The notes beneath the pieces are model-generated. The model searched no databases. It worked only from the letters and a program-made list of their open reading frames with translations, and had not been told where the DNA came from. Shown here in pieces: positions 54,984 to 63,173 of a DNA stretch of 64,000 nt; within the stretch, counting starts at the first letter, position 1, and each line of letters starts with the position of its first letter. This DNA is from Sphingomonadaceae bacterium (lineage in GTDB: Bacteria > Pseudomonadota > Alphaproteobacteria > Sphingomonadales > Sphingomonadaceae). The position numbers and the translations under genes are program-made. The DNA is taken from positions 372,001 to 436,000 of the forward strand of contig JACKKZ010000003.1 in assembly GCA_024236195.1 (NCBI GenBank), written 5' to 3'.

Positions 54984-55513
54984 GGAGCCACTCCCGTTCC
55001 ATATGCAGATGACGTTACCTCAAGCCGTTTTTGCACCGGCATCGAATAACCGGGATCTAAGGCGGGTGAGGCATTCGCATTATAGACATAGACGCCATTC
55101 GCATTGAGCCAGCACAGCTCCCAAGAATACCCCCAATAAGAGCCCATTGAGCATGTATAGGTTGATTGATGCGCGGCCAGCACATTCAGATTTGTGTCAG
55201 TGATCTGAGTTGTTGTGGGTGTGGGTGTTGGAGTAGGTGTCGGAGTGGGCGATGGCGTCGGCGTTGATGTCTGCGGGCATTGCTCCGCAACGCCAGTTGT
55301 GTTTGAGACATATTCTGTCCGATTGCCTGCATCATCATAGCAGATCGAGTGCGTCTCATTATTATTGACCGTGCCCGTCGATTTTTGAACCCTAAGGCGA
55401 CCTAACGCATCGTAGGTATAGGTCTTGGTCTCACCTGCAAAGGCCGACCCGCCAATGCTTACCGCCAGCACCGTGACGATGCCGCTGGTCCCCAACAGCC
55501 TTGCAAACTTCAT
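54980..55513 (-). CDS. Short secreted RHS-repeat protein
   Basis: Starts at ATG 55513 (MKFARLLGTSGIVTVLAVSI), signal peptide ending GSAFAGE; 177 residues. The mature part has two YD-type repeats (TYTYDALGRLRVQKSTG; CYDDAGNRTEYVSNT), a Thr-Pro-rich linker, and a C-terminal domain with Cys, Trp and Tyr (SMGSYWGYSWELCWLNANG). It is a miniature of the RHS architecture and the first gene of the run leading to the giant RHS and T4SS genes. Confidence 0.7.
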   Translation of the reverse strand: MKFARLLGTSGIVTVLAVSIGGSAFAGETKTYTYDALGRLRVQKSTGTVNNNETHSICYDDAGNRTEYVSNTTGVAEQCPQTSTPTPSPTPTPTPTPTPTTTQITDTNLNVLAAHQSTYTCSMGSYWGYSWELCWLNANGVYVYNANASPALDPGYSMPVQKRLEVTSSAYGTGVAP

Positions 55514-55717
55514 GGGCCGCCCCCTCATTTCTATGTGCAAAGCTCTCATAGAATTGAATAAAGTCAATGCTGTTCAGAAAATTTCCCTGTCCGCCCGGAA
55601 ATATGGCGAGTCGCTGCGCCGCTGGTGCCGAGAATAGGCGAGCCGCAAAAGCTCTGGCTGGCACAATAGGCGACGCGCAATGCCTTGAAGTGGCCCAAAA
55701 ACAAGGATCAGGCGACC

Positions 55718-55858
55718 ATGCTGCTAGAAGCAATCGCAGCGGCAATGCCACAATATCCGATCGACGCCGCATTTGAAGCCGGGATGCCGAGCGATTTGGC
55801 ACCGTTGTTTGATGACTGGCGCTCTGGCATGAGCTGGCGGACCAGTGCCCTGAATTGA
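55718..55858 (+). CDS. Short ORF, probably a gene remnant
   Basis: A 46-codon frame from ATG 55718 (MLLEAIAAAMPQYPIDAAFE then DLAPLFDDWRSGMSW). The frame is open upstream (WPKNKDQAT) with similar protein-like composition, so this looks like the 3' end of a once larger gene cut by island DNA. No family recognised. The following 55859-56124 contains nothing I can identify. Confidence 0.25.
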   Translation: MLLEAIAAAMPQYPIDAAFEAGMPSDLAPLFDDWRSGMSWRTSALN

Positions 55859-56124
55859 GGCTAACGCCTGACCCGCAAGTAGGCAGTTTGCTATTTGCGA
55901 AAGGAACCACGTACGCTAGTGTGCCGCGTACGCGCGAGGAGCTGGATTTGCCAGCGAACTGACGCATGCGGGTTGGGCGATGCATGAACCCTTGCTCCCG
56001 GCACCGTCTGACGCCAGATGGCCGTCCGGAGCGCTACTCCGGCAATTACGCTACCTAAATCACAACGTCCATTGGACCCATGGCAGGTAGTGAGAGTGCC
56101 AAGGCCAAATGATTCCAAAAAAGT

Positions 56125-57411
56125 TCAACGGCTCGGCCATCCAAGCATCTTGTGCGGCTCTGCAAAGCCAGCGAGCAACATCGCTCCCCAGGCGCCAAGC
56201 AGTTCACCGCGCCGCTCCATAAAGGCGGCTCGGTTATAAGCACTTTCCGATCCGGACACTCCTTCCGGCACATGAGCAAGGATCAAGTCGATCACATGGC
56301 GGTCTCCCGGCGAACCATTGCGTTCGGCCCATTCATTCATGATCGTGGAGAACGATGCCCGCCACCCATGCGGAACATGCCGCCCCTGATAGCCGCAGCG
56401 ATTGTAGAAATAGGATAGCGTGTTCTCGCTCAACGGCCGACGCGCATTCCGGTTTGAAGGGAACACCAATGGACCGCGCCCCGTGAGTGCCCAAGCCGCC
56501 CGTAGCACTTGAACAGCCGGCGGTGAGAGTGGCACCAGGTGCTCGTAATCCTCGCTGCCCTTGAGTTCCTTTTCCAGCTTCATGCGGTGCGCAGGTACCC
56601 GCCAGAGCGCGTGCGGGCATTCCTCAGTTGATTGCCAAGCGATATTCTCGATTTCATTCCAAGGCAGCGCCCTGACCATCCCCGGACGCTGAGCAGTGAG
56701 GGCAAGGAAACGAGATGCGAGTTTCGTCAGTGGCGAAGCAGGATCGTCTTCACACTTGCGCAACATATCCTGCAGCTCGTCAAGCTTCAGAAATGCAGGC
56801 CTCTTCTTGCTGCGCGGCACCGGCTTTAGTGCCTTGGTTACAATCGCCGCTGGATCCCCAATCCCGACCCCTTCCGCGATCGCATGAACAAAAACTGCGG
56901 ACATGCGCTGGCGCACACGGTGCGCTGTTTCGATTGTCCCCCGCTTCTCAATCTTTCGCAAGACCGACAGCACCATCGGTTCATTGATCTGTGAAATCGG
57001 CAAGCTTCCAACCCAGGGGAACACCTCCCTTTCCAGGCTTCCGATGACATCCTGCGCGTGGACCGGCGTCCACCTGTCCTTTTGCAACTCAAACCATGTG
57101 CGTGCCATAAGCTCGAACGTATTGGCAGCCGCAGCCGCCCGCTCGACCTTGGCTTTGGCCGCCTCGATACCCGGATCGCGGCCATCAGACAAAAGTCGCC
57201 GCGCCTCTGCCTTGCGCTCCCTTGCTTCCTTCAATCCCATTTCAGGATACCGGCCCAGGACAAGTCTCCGCTCCCGACCGGCAAAGCGATACTTAAGCCG
57301 CCAGCTTCGAAGACCGGATTTGCCGACAAACAGGTATAGTCCTTCAGAATCGAAGAGCTTGTAATCCTTCTCTTTTGGCCTTGCCTGCCGCACGGCCATC
57401 TCGGTCAGCAT
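56125..57411 (-). CDS. Tyrosine recombinase, P4-type integrase
   Basis: A 428-residue integrase (MLTEMAVRQARPKEKDYKLF). N-terminal DUF4102-type arm-binding domain (GLYLFVGKSGLRSWRLKYRF then GRERRLVLGRYPEMGLKEAR), a core-binding domain, and the catalytic domain with the first Arg in ALTAQRPGMVRALPW, HGWRASF (His-x-x-Arg), and the nucleophilic Tyr in SGSESAYNRAAFMERR. It lies 158 bp from the 3' end of tRNA-Ser in the same orientation, the usual place for an island integrase, and likely moved the accessory region to its left. Confidence 0.93.
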   Translation of the reverse strand: MLTEMAVRQARPKEKDYKLFDSEGLYLFVGKSGLRSWRLKYRFAGRERRLVLGRYPEMGLKEARERKAEARRLLSDGRDPGIEAAKAKVERAAAAANTFELMARTWFELQKDRWTPVHAQDVIGSLEREVFPWVGSLPISQINEPMVLSVLRKIEKRGTIETAHRVRQRMSAVFVHAIAEGVGIGDPAAIVTKALKPVPRSKKRPAFLKLDELQDMLRKCEDDPASPLTKLASRFLALTAQRPGMVRALPWNEIENIAWQSTEECPHALWRVPAHRMKLEKELKGSEDYEHLVPLSPPAVQVLRAAWALTGRGPLVFPSNRNARRPLSENTLSYFYNRCGYQGRHVPHGWRASFSTIMNEWAERNGSPGDRHVIDLILAHVPEGVSGSESAYNRAAFMERRGELLGAWGAMLLAGFAEPHKMLGWPSR

Positions 57412-57569
57412 AAATGCCCCCAGAATTGAAAATTGATGCCCCCGAATATGCCCCCGGATTGAGGCGGATGCAGGCGGATCAATAAAAACAAATAGGGAAC
57501 ATATATGCGGGAAGAACCCCAGAAAATCAAGGTTTTTAGGACTTTAGGGGAAGGCTGCGAACAGCAAAG

Positions 57570-57659
57570 TGGCGGAGAGGGTGGGATTCGAACCCACGAT
57601 ACGGTTGCCCGCATACCGCATTTCGAGTGCGGCGCATTCGACCTCTCTGCCACCTCTCC
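57570..57659 (-). tRNA. tRNA-Ser (anticodon CGA)
   Basis: Read on the minus strand: acceptor GGAGAGG (57659-57653) pairs with CCTCTCC (57580-57574). There is a long variable arm of the serine type, an anticodon loop CTCGAAA giving anticodon CGA, a T-loop GTTCGAATC, and an encoded CCA at 57572-57570. 90 nt including CCA. Probable attachment site for the adjacent integrase. Confidence 0.97.
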
Positions 57660-57770
57660 GCAGAAGCGCGCGTGGTTGGCTGGCCAACCCGGTCGTTTGG
57701 AGGCGCGCGACTAGCCCAAGCTGCTTCGCTTGCCAAGCCCCAATCGCGCGCCCCGCGCCTTGGCCTACGC

Positions 57771-58673
57771 CTAGCTGGCGAAACGTGTTTCGCAGGCGGT
57801 CATCACATCCGGCGCGGTGCCCAGCTCGACAAACTGGCGGAGCAGTTCAGCTTCGCTCCATGAGCGGCGCGCCGCGATGGCCAGCACTTCGGGCTTGTCG
57901 AGCGCCGCCTGCATTGCGTCAGCGCGCGCTTTCGCCGCATCGTCCCCTTCCGACATCAGCCCGCTGGCAAAGGCGCAGGCAGCAATGGCGGACCCTTCAT
58001 CCCCCGGCAATTCCACAACACTGCCCAGGGCGGCGCGGGGATAATCCTGCAGGCATTGCTGCTTGAGCGTACCGACTGCCCCGCCCGTTACCACTTCGAC
58101 GATCCGGGCATTGAGTGCCGTCTGAGCTGCAGCCATATCACCCCCGGCTGCAGAGGCGCCCAGGGTCAGGAAATAGGCTGCTTGCGGGTCCTGCATGACC
58201 TGTTCGGCGGACACATCATCGAAAGATCGCCCGTCCAGCGCCGCCACCAGGCTTACCGCGCCGCAGGCCGCTGCCTTGTCCTTCGCATCAGCGGGCAGTT
58301 GCGGGACTGCCTCCGCTTCGCCAAGGCCATAGGCCGCCTTGCAGCTGTTGAGCGTGGTCAGCCAGTTGCCGGTGGTGAGAGTCGTTTCGAGGTCGCTGAG
58401 CTGCGTCCTGCCCGCGGCCTCGTCCAGCCCCGTAACGCCGAAGAAGTCCGTCGCATCTACCACTTGCTGCAACAGCGCTCCGCGCCGGTCGAGCTCGGTC
58501 TGCGCCAGCCCCTGCTGTTCCCCGGCGGAAGCAAAGGCCAACGCTGCCCGGCCGCACAAGGTGGCACGTTCCGCCTCGTCTTCGGGCAGGCCCATCAGGT
58601 CGGCAGGCGTATTGGAACAGGCGAAAGCAATTTGGCTGGCGATGGCCAGCAGCATGATCTGGCGCTTCATCAT
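57771..58673 (-). CDS. Hypothetical periplasmic/lipoprotein-like protein
   Basis: Starts at ATG 58673 (MMKRQIMLLAIASQIAFACS) with GGGGGA 7 nt upstream; 300 residues. The signal ends in FACS, so lipidation on Cys is possible although the lipobox is imperfect. The mature protein is Ala-rich and helical with several Cys in repeated contexts (TLCGRAALAFAS; AACGAVSLVAAL; AACAFASGLMS), suggesting about three repeats of one unit. Function unknown. Confidence 0.6.
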   Translation of the reverse strand: MMKRQIMLLAIASQIAFACSNTPADLMGLPEDEAERATLCGRAALAFASAGEQQGLAQTELDRRGALLQQVVDATDFFGVTGLDEAAGRTQLSDLETTLTTGNWLTTLNSCKAAYGLGEAEAVPQLPADAKDKAAACGAVSLVAALDGRSFDDVSAEQVMQDPQAAYFLTLGASAAGGDMAAAQTALNARIVEVVTGGAVGTLKQQCLQDYPRAALGSVVELPGDEGSAIAACAFASGLMSEGDDAAKARADAMQAALDKPEVLAIAARRSWSEAELLRQFVELGTAPDVMTACETRFAS

Positions 58674-58821
58674 GGTCGAATCCCCCACTCGTTGAGTCGT
58701 CCCAAGTCTAGGCGCAGAGGTGCATGACAAGGGGTGATGAAAGGAGAGAGGATCATGACAAATCCGGTATGGATTGTGGCAATCCGCTTGTTTCGCACCT
58801 GCAAAAGACTATGTTGTGTTC

Positions 58822-59202
58822 ATGGATCGCACCCGGTTCTTCTCTCCGCAGGCAGGGCGTACGCTCGACATGCCGCGCCATTCGCGCGCGCGGTTCGGCA
58901 TTGGTGACGTGGTGCGCCACCGCAAGCATGATTTCCGTGGGGTGGTGTTCGATATCGACCCGGTCTTCGCCAATAGCGAGGAATGGTACGAGTCGATCCC
59001 AGAGGCAGTGCGCCCGAAGCGCGAGCAGCCTTTCTACCACCTGCTCGCAGAAAATGATGAATCCTCTTACGTTGCCTATGTCAGCCAGCAGAATTTGCTG
59101 GCCGACCCTGATGGCGGCCCGGTGGACCATCCCGGCGTGAACGAGCTGTTCGAACAGTTTCAGGATGGGCGCTATCGGATGCGCCGTTCACTGACGCATT
59201 AA
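58822..59202 (+). CDS. hspQ: Heat-shock protein HspQ (YccV/hemimethylated-DNA-binding domain)
   Basis: Characteristic HspQ sequence: GIGDVVRHRKHDFRGVVFDI, then FANSEEWYESIPEAVRP and QPFYHLLAENDESSYVAYVS, then QQNLLADPDGG. ATG 58822 gives 126 residues; ATG 58870 (MPRHSRARFGIGD) gives the more usual 110. HspQ modulates Lon protease specificity in enterobacteria. A strong Shine-Dalgarno (AAGGAGAGAGG) at 58741 precedes another ATG (58755) in a different frame, so the true translation start deserves attention. Confidence 0.9.
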   Translation: MDRTRFFSPQAGRTLDMPRHSRARFGIGDVVRHRKHDFRGVVFDIDPVFANSEEWYESIPEAVRPKREQPFYHLLAENDESSYVAYVSQQNLLADPDGGPVDHPGVNELFEQFQDGRYRMRRSLTH

Positions 59203-59254
59203 GATGCGGCTGCGGCGTAACGCTTCGCCAATCAAATAGGGGTAGCGCGCGCAT

Positions 59255-59857
59255 ATGGACCTGCAAAACCCTCCCCAAGCTGCCGGGAAAGACCAGCTGG
59301 AGCTGGCTCTGGAGCGCGAGCTGGAATCCGGTGAGCGTGTGCGCTGGAAGGGGCGCGGTCAGCCGCAAGGCGCAATGACCGGCTTCGGCATGTACCTTTT
59401 CGCTATTCCCTGGACCGCCTTTGCCCTGTTCTGGACAGCCATGGCATGGAGCGCGACCGGGGCGATGGACGAACAGGCGGGTTTCCTCTCTTACGCCTTC
59501 CCCCTGTTCGGCCTGCCCTTCATCGCCGTGGGTATTTTCATGCTCGCCACGCCGTTCCTCGCCATGTTCAAGGCGCGCAAGACGCTGTTTGCCGTGACCA
59601 GCCAGCGTTTACTGAGGATCACGATCACCGGCTTGCTGGAAACCGAAAGCATCCCGGCCGACCGGATCGGCTCAATGACCCGCAAGGAAAGCCGTGACGG
59701 GTCCGGCAGCCTTTCCATCGCAATCGGTGTGGGCCGCGACAGCGATGGCGACAAGCGGACCGAGGACTTCACCATCGGCAAGGTGGCCGATGTGATGGGG
59801 GCAGAAAACGCGGTGCGGAGGCTGCTCGACGAAGCAAAGCGGGGTGGGCAGGCGTGA
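59255..59857 (+). CDS. Membrane protein with bacterial PH-like domain
   Basis: A 200-residue protein: polar N-terminus, two membrane helices (MYLFAIPWTAFALFWTAMAW; FPLFGLPFIAVGIFMLATPF), then a soluble beta-rich part (KTLFAVTSQRLLRITITGLL then ETESIPADRIGSMTRKES) like bacterial PH-domain proteins. It overlaps the acetyltransferase gene by 4 nt. Role unknown. Confidence 0.65.
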   Translation: MDLQNPPQAAGKDQLELALERELESGERVRWKGRGQPQGAMTGFGMYLFAIPWTAFALFWTAMAWSATGAMDEQAGFLSYAFPLFGLPFIAVGIFMLATPFLAMFKARKTLFAVTSQRLLRITITGLLETESIPADRIGSMTRKESRDGSGSLSIAIGVGRDSDGDKRTEDFTIGKVADVMGAENAVRRLLDEAKRGGQA

Positions 59858-60339
59858 TCCGAATTCGCCCTGTCCGTGATACCGATACGGAAATAATCGT
59901 CAGCCTCAATCGCGCAGTCGAAGCCGTGACCAGCCCGATGGATACGGCCCGATGCCGGGAACTCCTATCCATCGCCAGCTATTGCCTGATTGCCGAAGAG
60001 GAAGGCGAAACTCTCGGCTTCGTGCTCGCCATGCAGCAAGGCGATCCCTATGAAAACGGGAACTTCGCCTGGTTCGGCGAGCGGCTCAATAATTTCATCT
60101 ATATTGACCGGATCGTGGTGGCAGACTTCGCGCGGAGCAAGGGGCTGGGCAAGATCTTGTATGACCACCTCGCCGAGGAAGCCCGCTCCCAAGGCAAGCT
60201 GATGATGGCTGCAGAGATGGACCTTGTCCCGCGCAACGATGGCTCGCACCGCTTCCACGCACGCTATGGATTCATGCAGCTTGGTACGCGGGAGCTGGAC
60301 AGCGGCAAGGTTGTTTCGATGCAGGCTGTGGCGCTTTAA
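59854..60339 (+). CDS. GNAT-family acetyltransferase
   Basis: A 161-residue protein with the GNAT fold: MIRIRPVRDTDTEIIVSLNR at the start, the acetyl-CoA-binding motif RIVVADFARSKGLGKILYDH and the C-terminal FHARYGFMQLGTREL. No substrate-specific feature is visible. Coupled to the preceding gene by a 4-nt overlap. Confidence 0.88.
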   Translation: MIRIRPVRDTDTEIIVSLNRAVEAVTSPMDTARCRELLSIASYCLIAEEEGETLGFVLAMQQGDPYENGNFAWFGERLNNFIYIDRIVVADFARSKGLGKILYDHLAEEARSQGKLMMAAEMDLVPRNDGSHRFHARYGFMQLGTRELDSGKVVSMQAVAL

Positions 60340-60359
60340 GTCGCAGCTTGTTAGGCGGC

Positions 60360-61154
60360 TTACAACTTCCCTTCGACGATAAACAAATGCCGCGCCATAT
60401 AGCCGGTGGTGCCGTCCTGCTTGCGCACTTTCCACCATTTGCCGCCTTGCCGCCGGGTGTAGATCACTTCGCCCTGATAGGCCTTGCCGACAATCGGGTC
60501 TGACAGGCTGGGGCCGCGGCGGATATTGGCGACTTCATCGGGCGATTCCACCACTGCTGCAACGGTAAAGCCAGCCCGCTGGGCCGCCTTGGCATTGGGA
60601 TCGCCGCCAAAGATGCGCCAGCCGGCAAACATACCTAGCAACACCAGCGCGAGCATGGCGGCAAGGACAAGGCCCTTTTTCGACTTTCCTGCAACCGGCG
60701 CGGCTGCGAAAGGCTCAGGGATTTCCAGCGCGGAAGGTGTATCTTCCACTGGCTGCGGTGCTGTTCGCCCGTTTAGTTCCGCAAGGCTCGCCAGGACCTT
60801 GCGCCAGTCCCGATCGTCGCCCTCGCCCGTCCAGCCCGACAGGTCGGCATGCTGGATCTGGTTGAAGGGCAGCGGCGGTGTGGTGCCGTCAATCACGGTC
60901 TGCACCAGCTTCTTCGCATTGCGCGCCACATCCGCTTCGGCTCGCACCCATTCAGAGGCTGCGGCATGGGCGGACCAGACGACAATCGCCGCCTTGGCCT
61001 CGCCGATCTTCTCCGTGATCACATCACCATAGCTCTTGTGCGGCGGCAAATCGTCATCCCACCACACTTCATAGCCTTCCGCCTTCACCGCCTGCGCGAT
61101 TTTCGCGACGAAAGCTTCATCTTCGCGGGCATAGGAAATGAACACATCGACCAT
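60360..61154 (-). CDS. TIR-transmembrane-SH3 protein
   Basis: Starts at ATG 61154 (MVDVFISYAREDEAFVAKIA); 264 residues. TIR domain about 1-125 with VFISYAREDE, EVWWDDDLPPHKSYGDVITE and the region SEWVRAEADVARNAKKLV, whose Glu aligns with catalytic Glu of NADase-type TIRs. A Pro-rich linker, one membrane helix (GLVLAAMLALVLLGMFAGW) and a C-terminal SH3b domain (ANIRRGPSLSDPIVGKAYQG and GKWWKVRKQDGTTGYMARH) follow. TIR inside, SH3 in the periplasm by topology. Function unknown. Confidence 0.85.
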   Translation of the reverse strand: MVDVFISYAREDEAFVAKIAQAVKAEGYEVWWDDDLPPHKSYGDVITEKIGEAKAAIVVWSAHAAASEWVRAEADVARNAKKLVQTVIDGTTPPLPFNQIQHADLSGWTGEGDDRDWRKVLASLAELNGRTAPQPVEDTPSALEIPEPFAAAPVAGKSKKGLVLAAMLALVLLGMFAGWRIFGGDPNAKAAQRAGFTVAAVVESPDEVANIRRGPSLSDPIVGKAYQGEVIYTRRQGGKWWKVRKQDGTTGYMARHLFIVEGKL

Positions 61155-61383
61155 GGCTGCCGTGCTGCCAGATCGCTGCCCGGCTGGCAATCGTGCGCAA
61201 TGCGCACTGCGAAAGCCCTTTCCTACATGGCCGTCACGCGGCAGAGTCTCCGCCGCTCTTTCCCATCGTCAGCCACGCCCAAACCGGCAAAGGTGACAAA
61301 CAGTCCCCTCGCCCCCTGTCCGTCACTTTCGGATTCATGGCAGCAAAGCGCGGGAAACAGGCACAATTTTCGGGAAAGGCGCA

Positions 61384-61400
61384 GGTGACACGCTGTCACC
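61384..61400. repeat. Palindrome downstream of the ABC permease gene
   Basis: GGTGACA-CGC-TGTCACC is a perfect 7-bp inverted repeat 21 nt beyond the permease stop; two more GTGACA-type copies lie nearby (61293; 61404 inverted). There is no T-run, so it is either a weak transcription-end hairpin or a protein-binding site. Confidence 0.4.
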
Positions 61401-61421
61401 TTTGTCACTTTCGCGGGTCCT

Positions 61422-62306
61422 TCAGTCCTTCAGTTTCCAGCCGGACTTGAGCACACGGTAGATGATGATGGCGAGCACGAGGTTGAACACGCCCATGCCC
61501 AAGGCGCTCTGGAACACAGCTGCATTGGTATCGCCAATGTCGCTTTCGCCCAGAAAGCCAAAGCGGAAGCCCGAAATCACATAGAAAAACGGGTTGGCCC
61601 GGCTGATCGCCTGAAAAACGGGGGCAAGATTGTCGATCACGTAGAACGTGCCCGACAGGAGCGACAACGGCGCGACCACGAAATTGGTCACCGCCGCGTT
61701 GTGATCGAATTTTTCCGCCCAGATGGATGTCAGCAAGCCGAGCAAAGCCAGCATCACCGATCCCATCAGGCCGAACCACACCACCGCCCAGGGATGTGCC
61801 ATGGCAAGGCTAACGCCGGGATAGAACAGCATCGCCAGCGCCACCGCCAGCCCGACCATCACTGCCCGCGTCACCGCCGCCCCGATGATCCCGGCCATCA
61901 ATTCCCCTTCGGAAAGCGGCGGCATCAGCAAGTCGATGATCGTGCCCTGGATCTTGCCCGAAAGCAGCGAGAAGCTGGAATTGGCAAAGGCATTCTGCAT
62001 CATGCCCATCACGATCAGCCCCGGCGCAACGAATGTGGCGAAGGGCACACCCAGCACTTCGCGGCCAGAGCGGCCCAGCGCGACGGTGAAGATCACGAGG
62101 AACAGCAGCGTCGTGACAGCCGGTGCCCAGACCGTCTGCGTCTGCACCTTCATGAAGCGGCGAACCTCTTTCTTGTAAAGGCTCATCAGCCCGATTCGGT
62201 TGATCCCGTGGATCACCGCTTGCCCACGCGGGTGGAAACGGCTTTTATTTGCGGAATCGCTCCCCATATCGGGCGCATTGTCGATGGGTTGGGCTTGATC
62301 GGCCAT
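61422..62306 (-). CDS. ABC-2 type transporter permease
   Basis: Starts at ATG 62306 (MADQAQPIDNAPDMGSDS) or 62264; 294 residues. Six membrane helices in the ABC2_membrane pattern: VWAPAVTTLLFLVIFTVALG, PFATFVAPGLIVMGMMQNAF, the conserved GTIIDLLMPPLSEGELMAGI region, AVVWFGLMGSVMLALLGLLT, NFVVAPLSLLSGTFYVI and VFNLVLAIIIYRVL. The ATPase partner is not in this window. Substrate unknown; such exporters often handle polyols, lipids or drugs. Confidence 0.92.
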   Translation of the reverse strand: MADQAQPIDNAPDMGSDSANKSRFHPRGQAVIHGINRIGLMSLYKKEVRRFMKVQTQTVWAPAVTTLLFLVIFTVALGRSGREVLGVPFATFVAPGLIVMGMMQNAFANSSFSLLSGKIQGTIIDLLMPPLSEGELMAGIIGAAVTRAVMVGLAVALAMLFYPGVSLAMAHPWAVVWFGLMGSVMLALLGLLTSIWAEKFDHNAAVTNFVVAPLSLLSGTFYVIDNLAPVFQAISRANPFFYVISGFRFGFLGESDIGDTNAAVFQSALGMGVFNLVLAIIIYRVLKSGWKLKD

Positions 62307-62387
62307 GCCCACGCGCCTAGGGCCTTCCCCTTGCGCTGGCAAGCGCTGCGCCGCTCTGGCGCAAGGAATTAACGAACGGATTTGTGC

Positions 62388-63092
62388 ATGAGCTGGACCG
62401 ACGAACGGATCGCAACGCTGAAGAAGATGTGGGAAGGCGGATCGACCGCCAGCCAGATCGCAGAAGAACTGGGCGGGGTCAGCCGCAATGCCGTGATCGG
62501 CAAGGCGCACCGGCTTGGTCTCAAGTCGCGTCCGTCCCCGGTTAAGGCGAACGACAAGAAGAAAGCTCCGGCCAAGAAGTCTGCCGCACCGGCAGCCAAG
62601 CCTGCGCCGAAAAGGCCAGCGGCGGCCCCGGTTGCCAAGCCCGCGCCCAAGGCGGCAAAGCCGGCTCCGGCACCGACGCCTGAACCCGCCCGCGCTGCCC
62701 CGCCGCAGGCCAATGCAACCCCGTCGCAGCCGATTCCCAATCCGACGCCGGACCTGCCCAAGATCGTTTCTGTCGGCCCCGGTGGCTTCCTGCGCCAGGG
62801 CCCCGGTGACCAGCAGGCCCCGATCCCCCCGGCCCCGCCGCGCCGCCTGGTGCCAGCTAAGCCGGATCCGTCTATCGCTGACAAGACCAGCCTGCTGGAC
62901 CTGTCGGACAAGGTATGCCGCTGGCCGATGGGCCATCCGGGCGAGCCGGATTTCCACTTCTGCGGCGAAGCGGTGAACCCCGGCTTCCCCTATTGCGTGG
63001 ACCATTGCGGGCGGGCTTTTCAGGCCCAGCTGCCGCGCGGCGCGCGCCGTCCCCCTCCGCCGCTGCCCTTTGGCGGCCCGCGGGTTCGTTAA
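62388..63092 (+). CDS. gcrA: GcrA cell-cycle regulator
   Basis: Starts at ATG 62388 (MSWTDERIATLKKMWEGG); 234 residues. The N-terminal DNA-binding helices (QIAEELGGVSRNAVIGKAHR then LGLKSRP) are the GcrA signature. A long Ala/Pro/Lys-rich linker fills about residues 45-165. The C-terminal sigma-70-interacting domain contains DKVCRWPMGHPGEPDFHFCG and PYCVDHCGRAFQ. GcrA works with CcrM methylation to control cell-cycle genes in alphaproteobacteria. Confidence 0.95.
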   Translation: MSWTDERIATLKKMWEGGSTASQIAEELGGVSRNAVIGKAHRLGLKSRPSPVKANDKKKAPAKKSAAPAAKPAPKRPAAAPVAKPAPKAAKPAPAPTPEPARAAPPQANATPSQPIPNPTPDLPKIVSVGPGGFLRQGPGDQQAPIPPAPPRRLVPAKPDPSIADKTSLLDLSDKVCRWPMGHPGEPDFHFCGEAVNPGFPYCVDHCGRAFQAQLPRGARRPPPPLPFGGPRVR

Positions 63093-63105
63093 GCGAAAAC
63101 ACTTG

Positions 63106-63143
63106 CCGGGTAAGCGATCCTTAACAAGGATTGCTCAACCCGG
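63106..63143 (+). terminator. Hairpin between gcrA and the lipoprotein gene
   Basis: CCGGGT...ACCCGG, AGC...GCT and ATCCTT...AAGGAT arms stack into an interrupted stem of about 16 pairs around an AAC loop. Only three T residues follow, so termination would be weak; attenuation or mRNA protection is also possible. Confidence 0.4.
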
Positions 63144-63173
63144 TTTAAGGAACGGGATGCTAACGGCGCAATT

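Noticed and set aside
55210..55260. Short repetitive GT/GG-rich tract that could suggest a repeat array
   Set aside because: It encodes the Thr-Pro linker of the short RHS protein; units are 6 bp and coding, so it is not a CRISPR or intergenic array.
61701..62372. Plus-strand frame rich in Gln/His opposite the ABC permease
   Set aside because: Composition is that of an antisense shadow, and the minus-strand permease is certain.
62306..63005. N-terminal extension of the ABC permease frame through the gcrA region
   Set aside because: The frame is open only because it is antisense to the Ala/Pro/Lys-rich gcrA linker; ATG 62306 gives a normal permease length.
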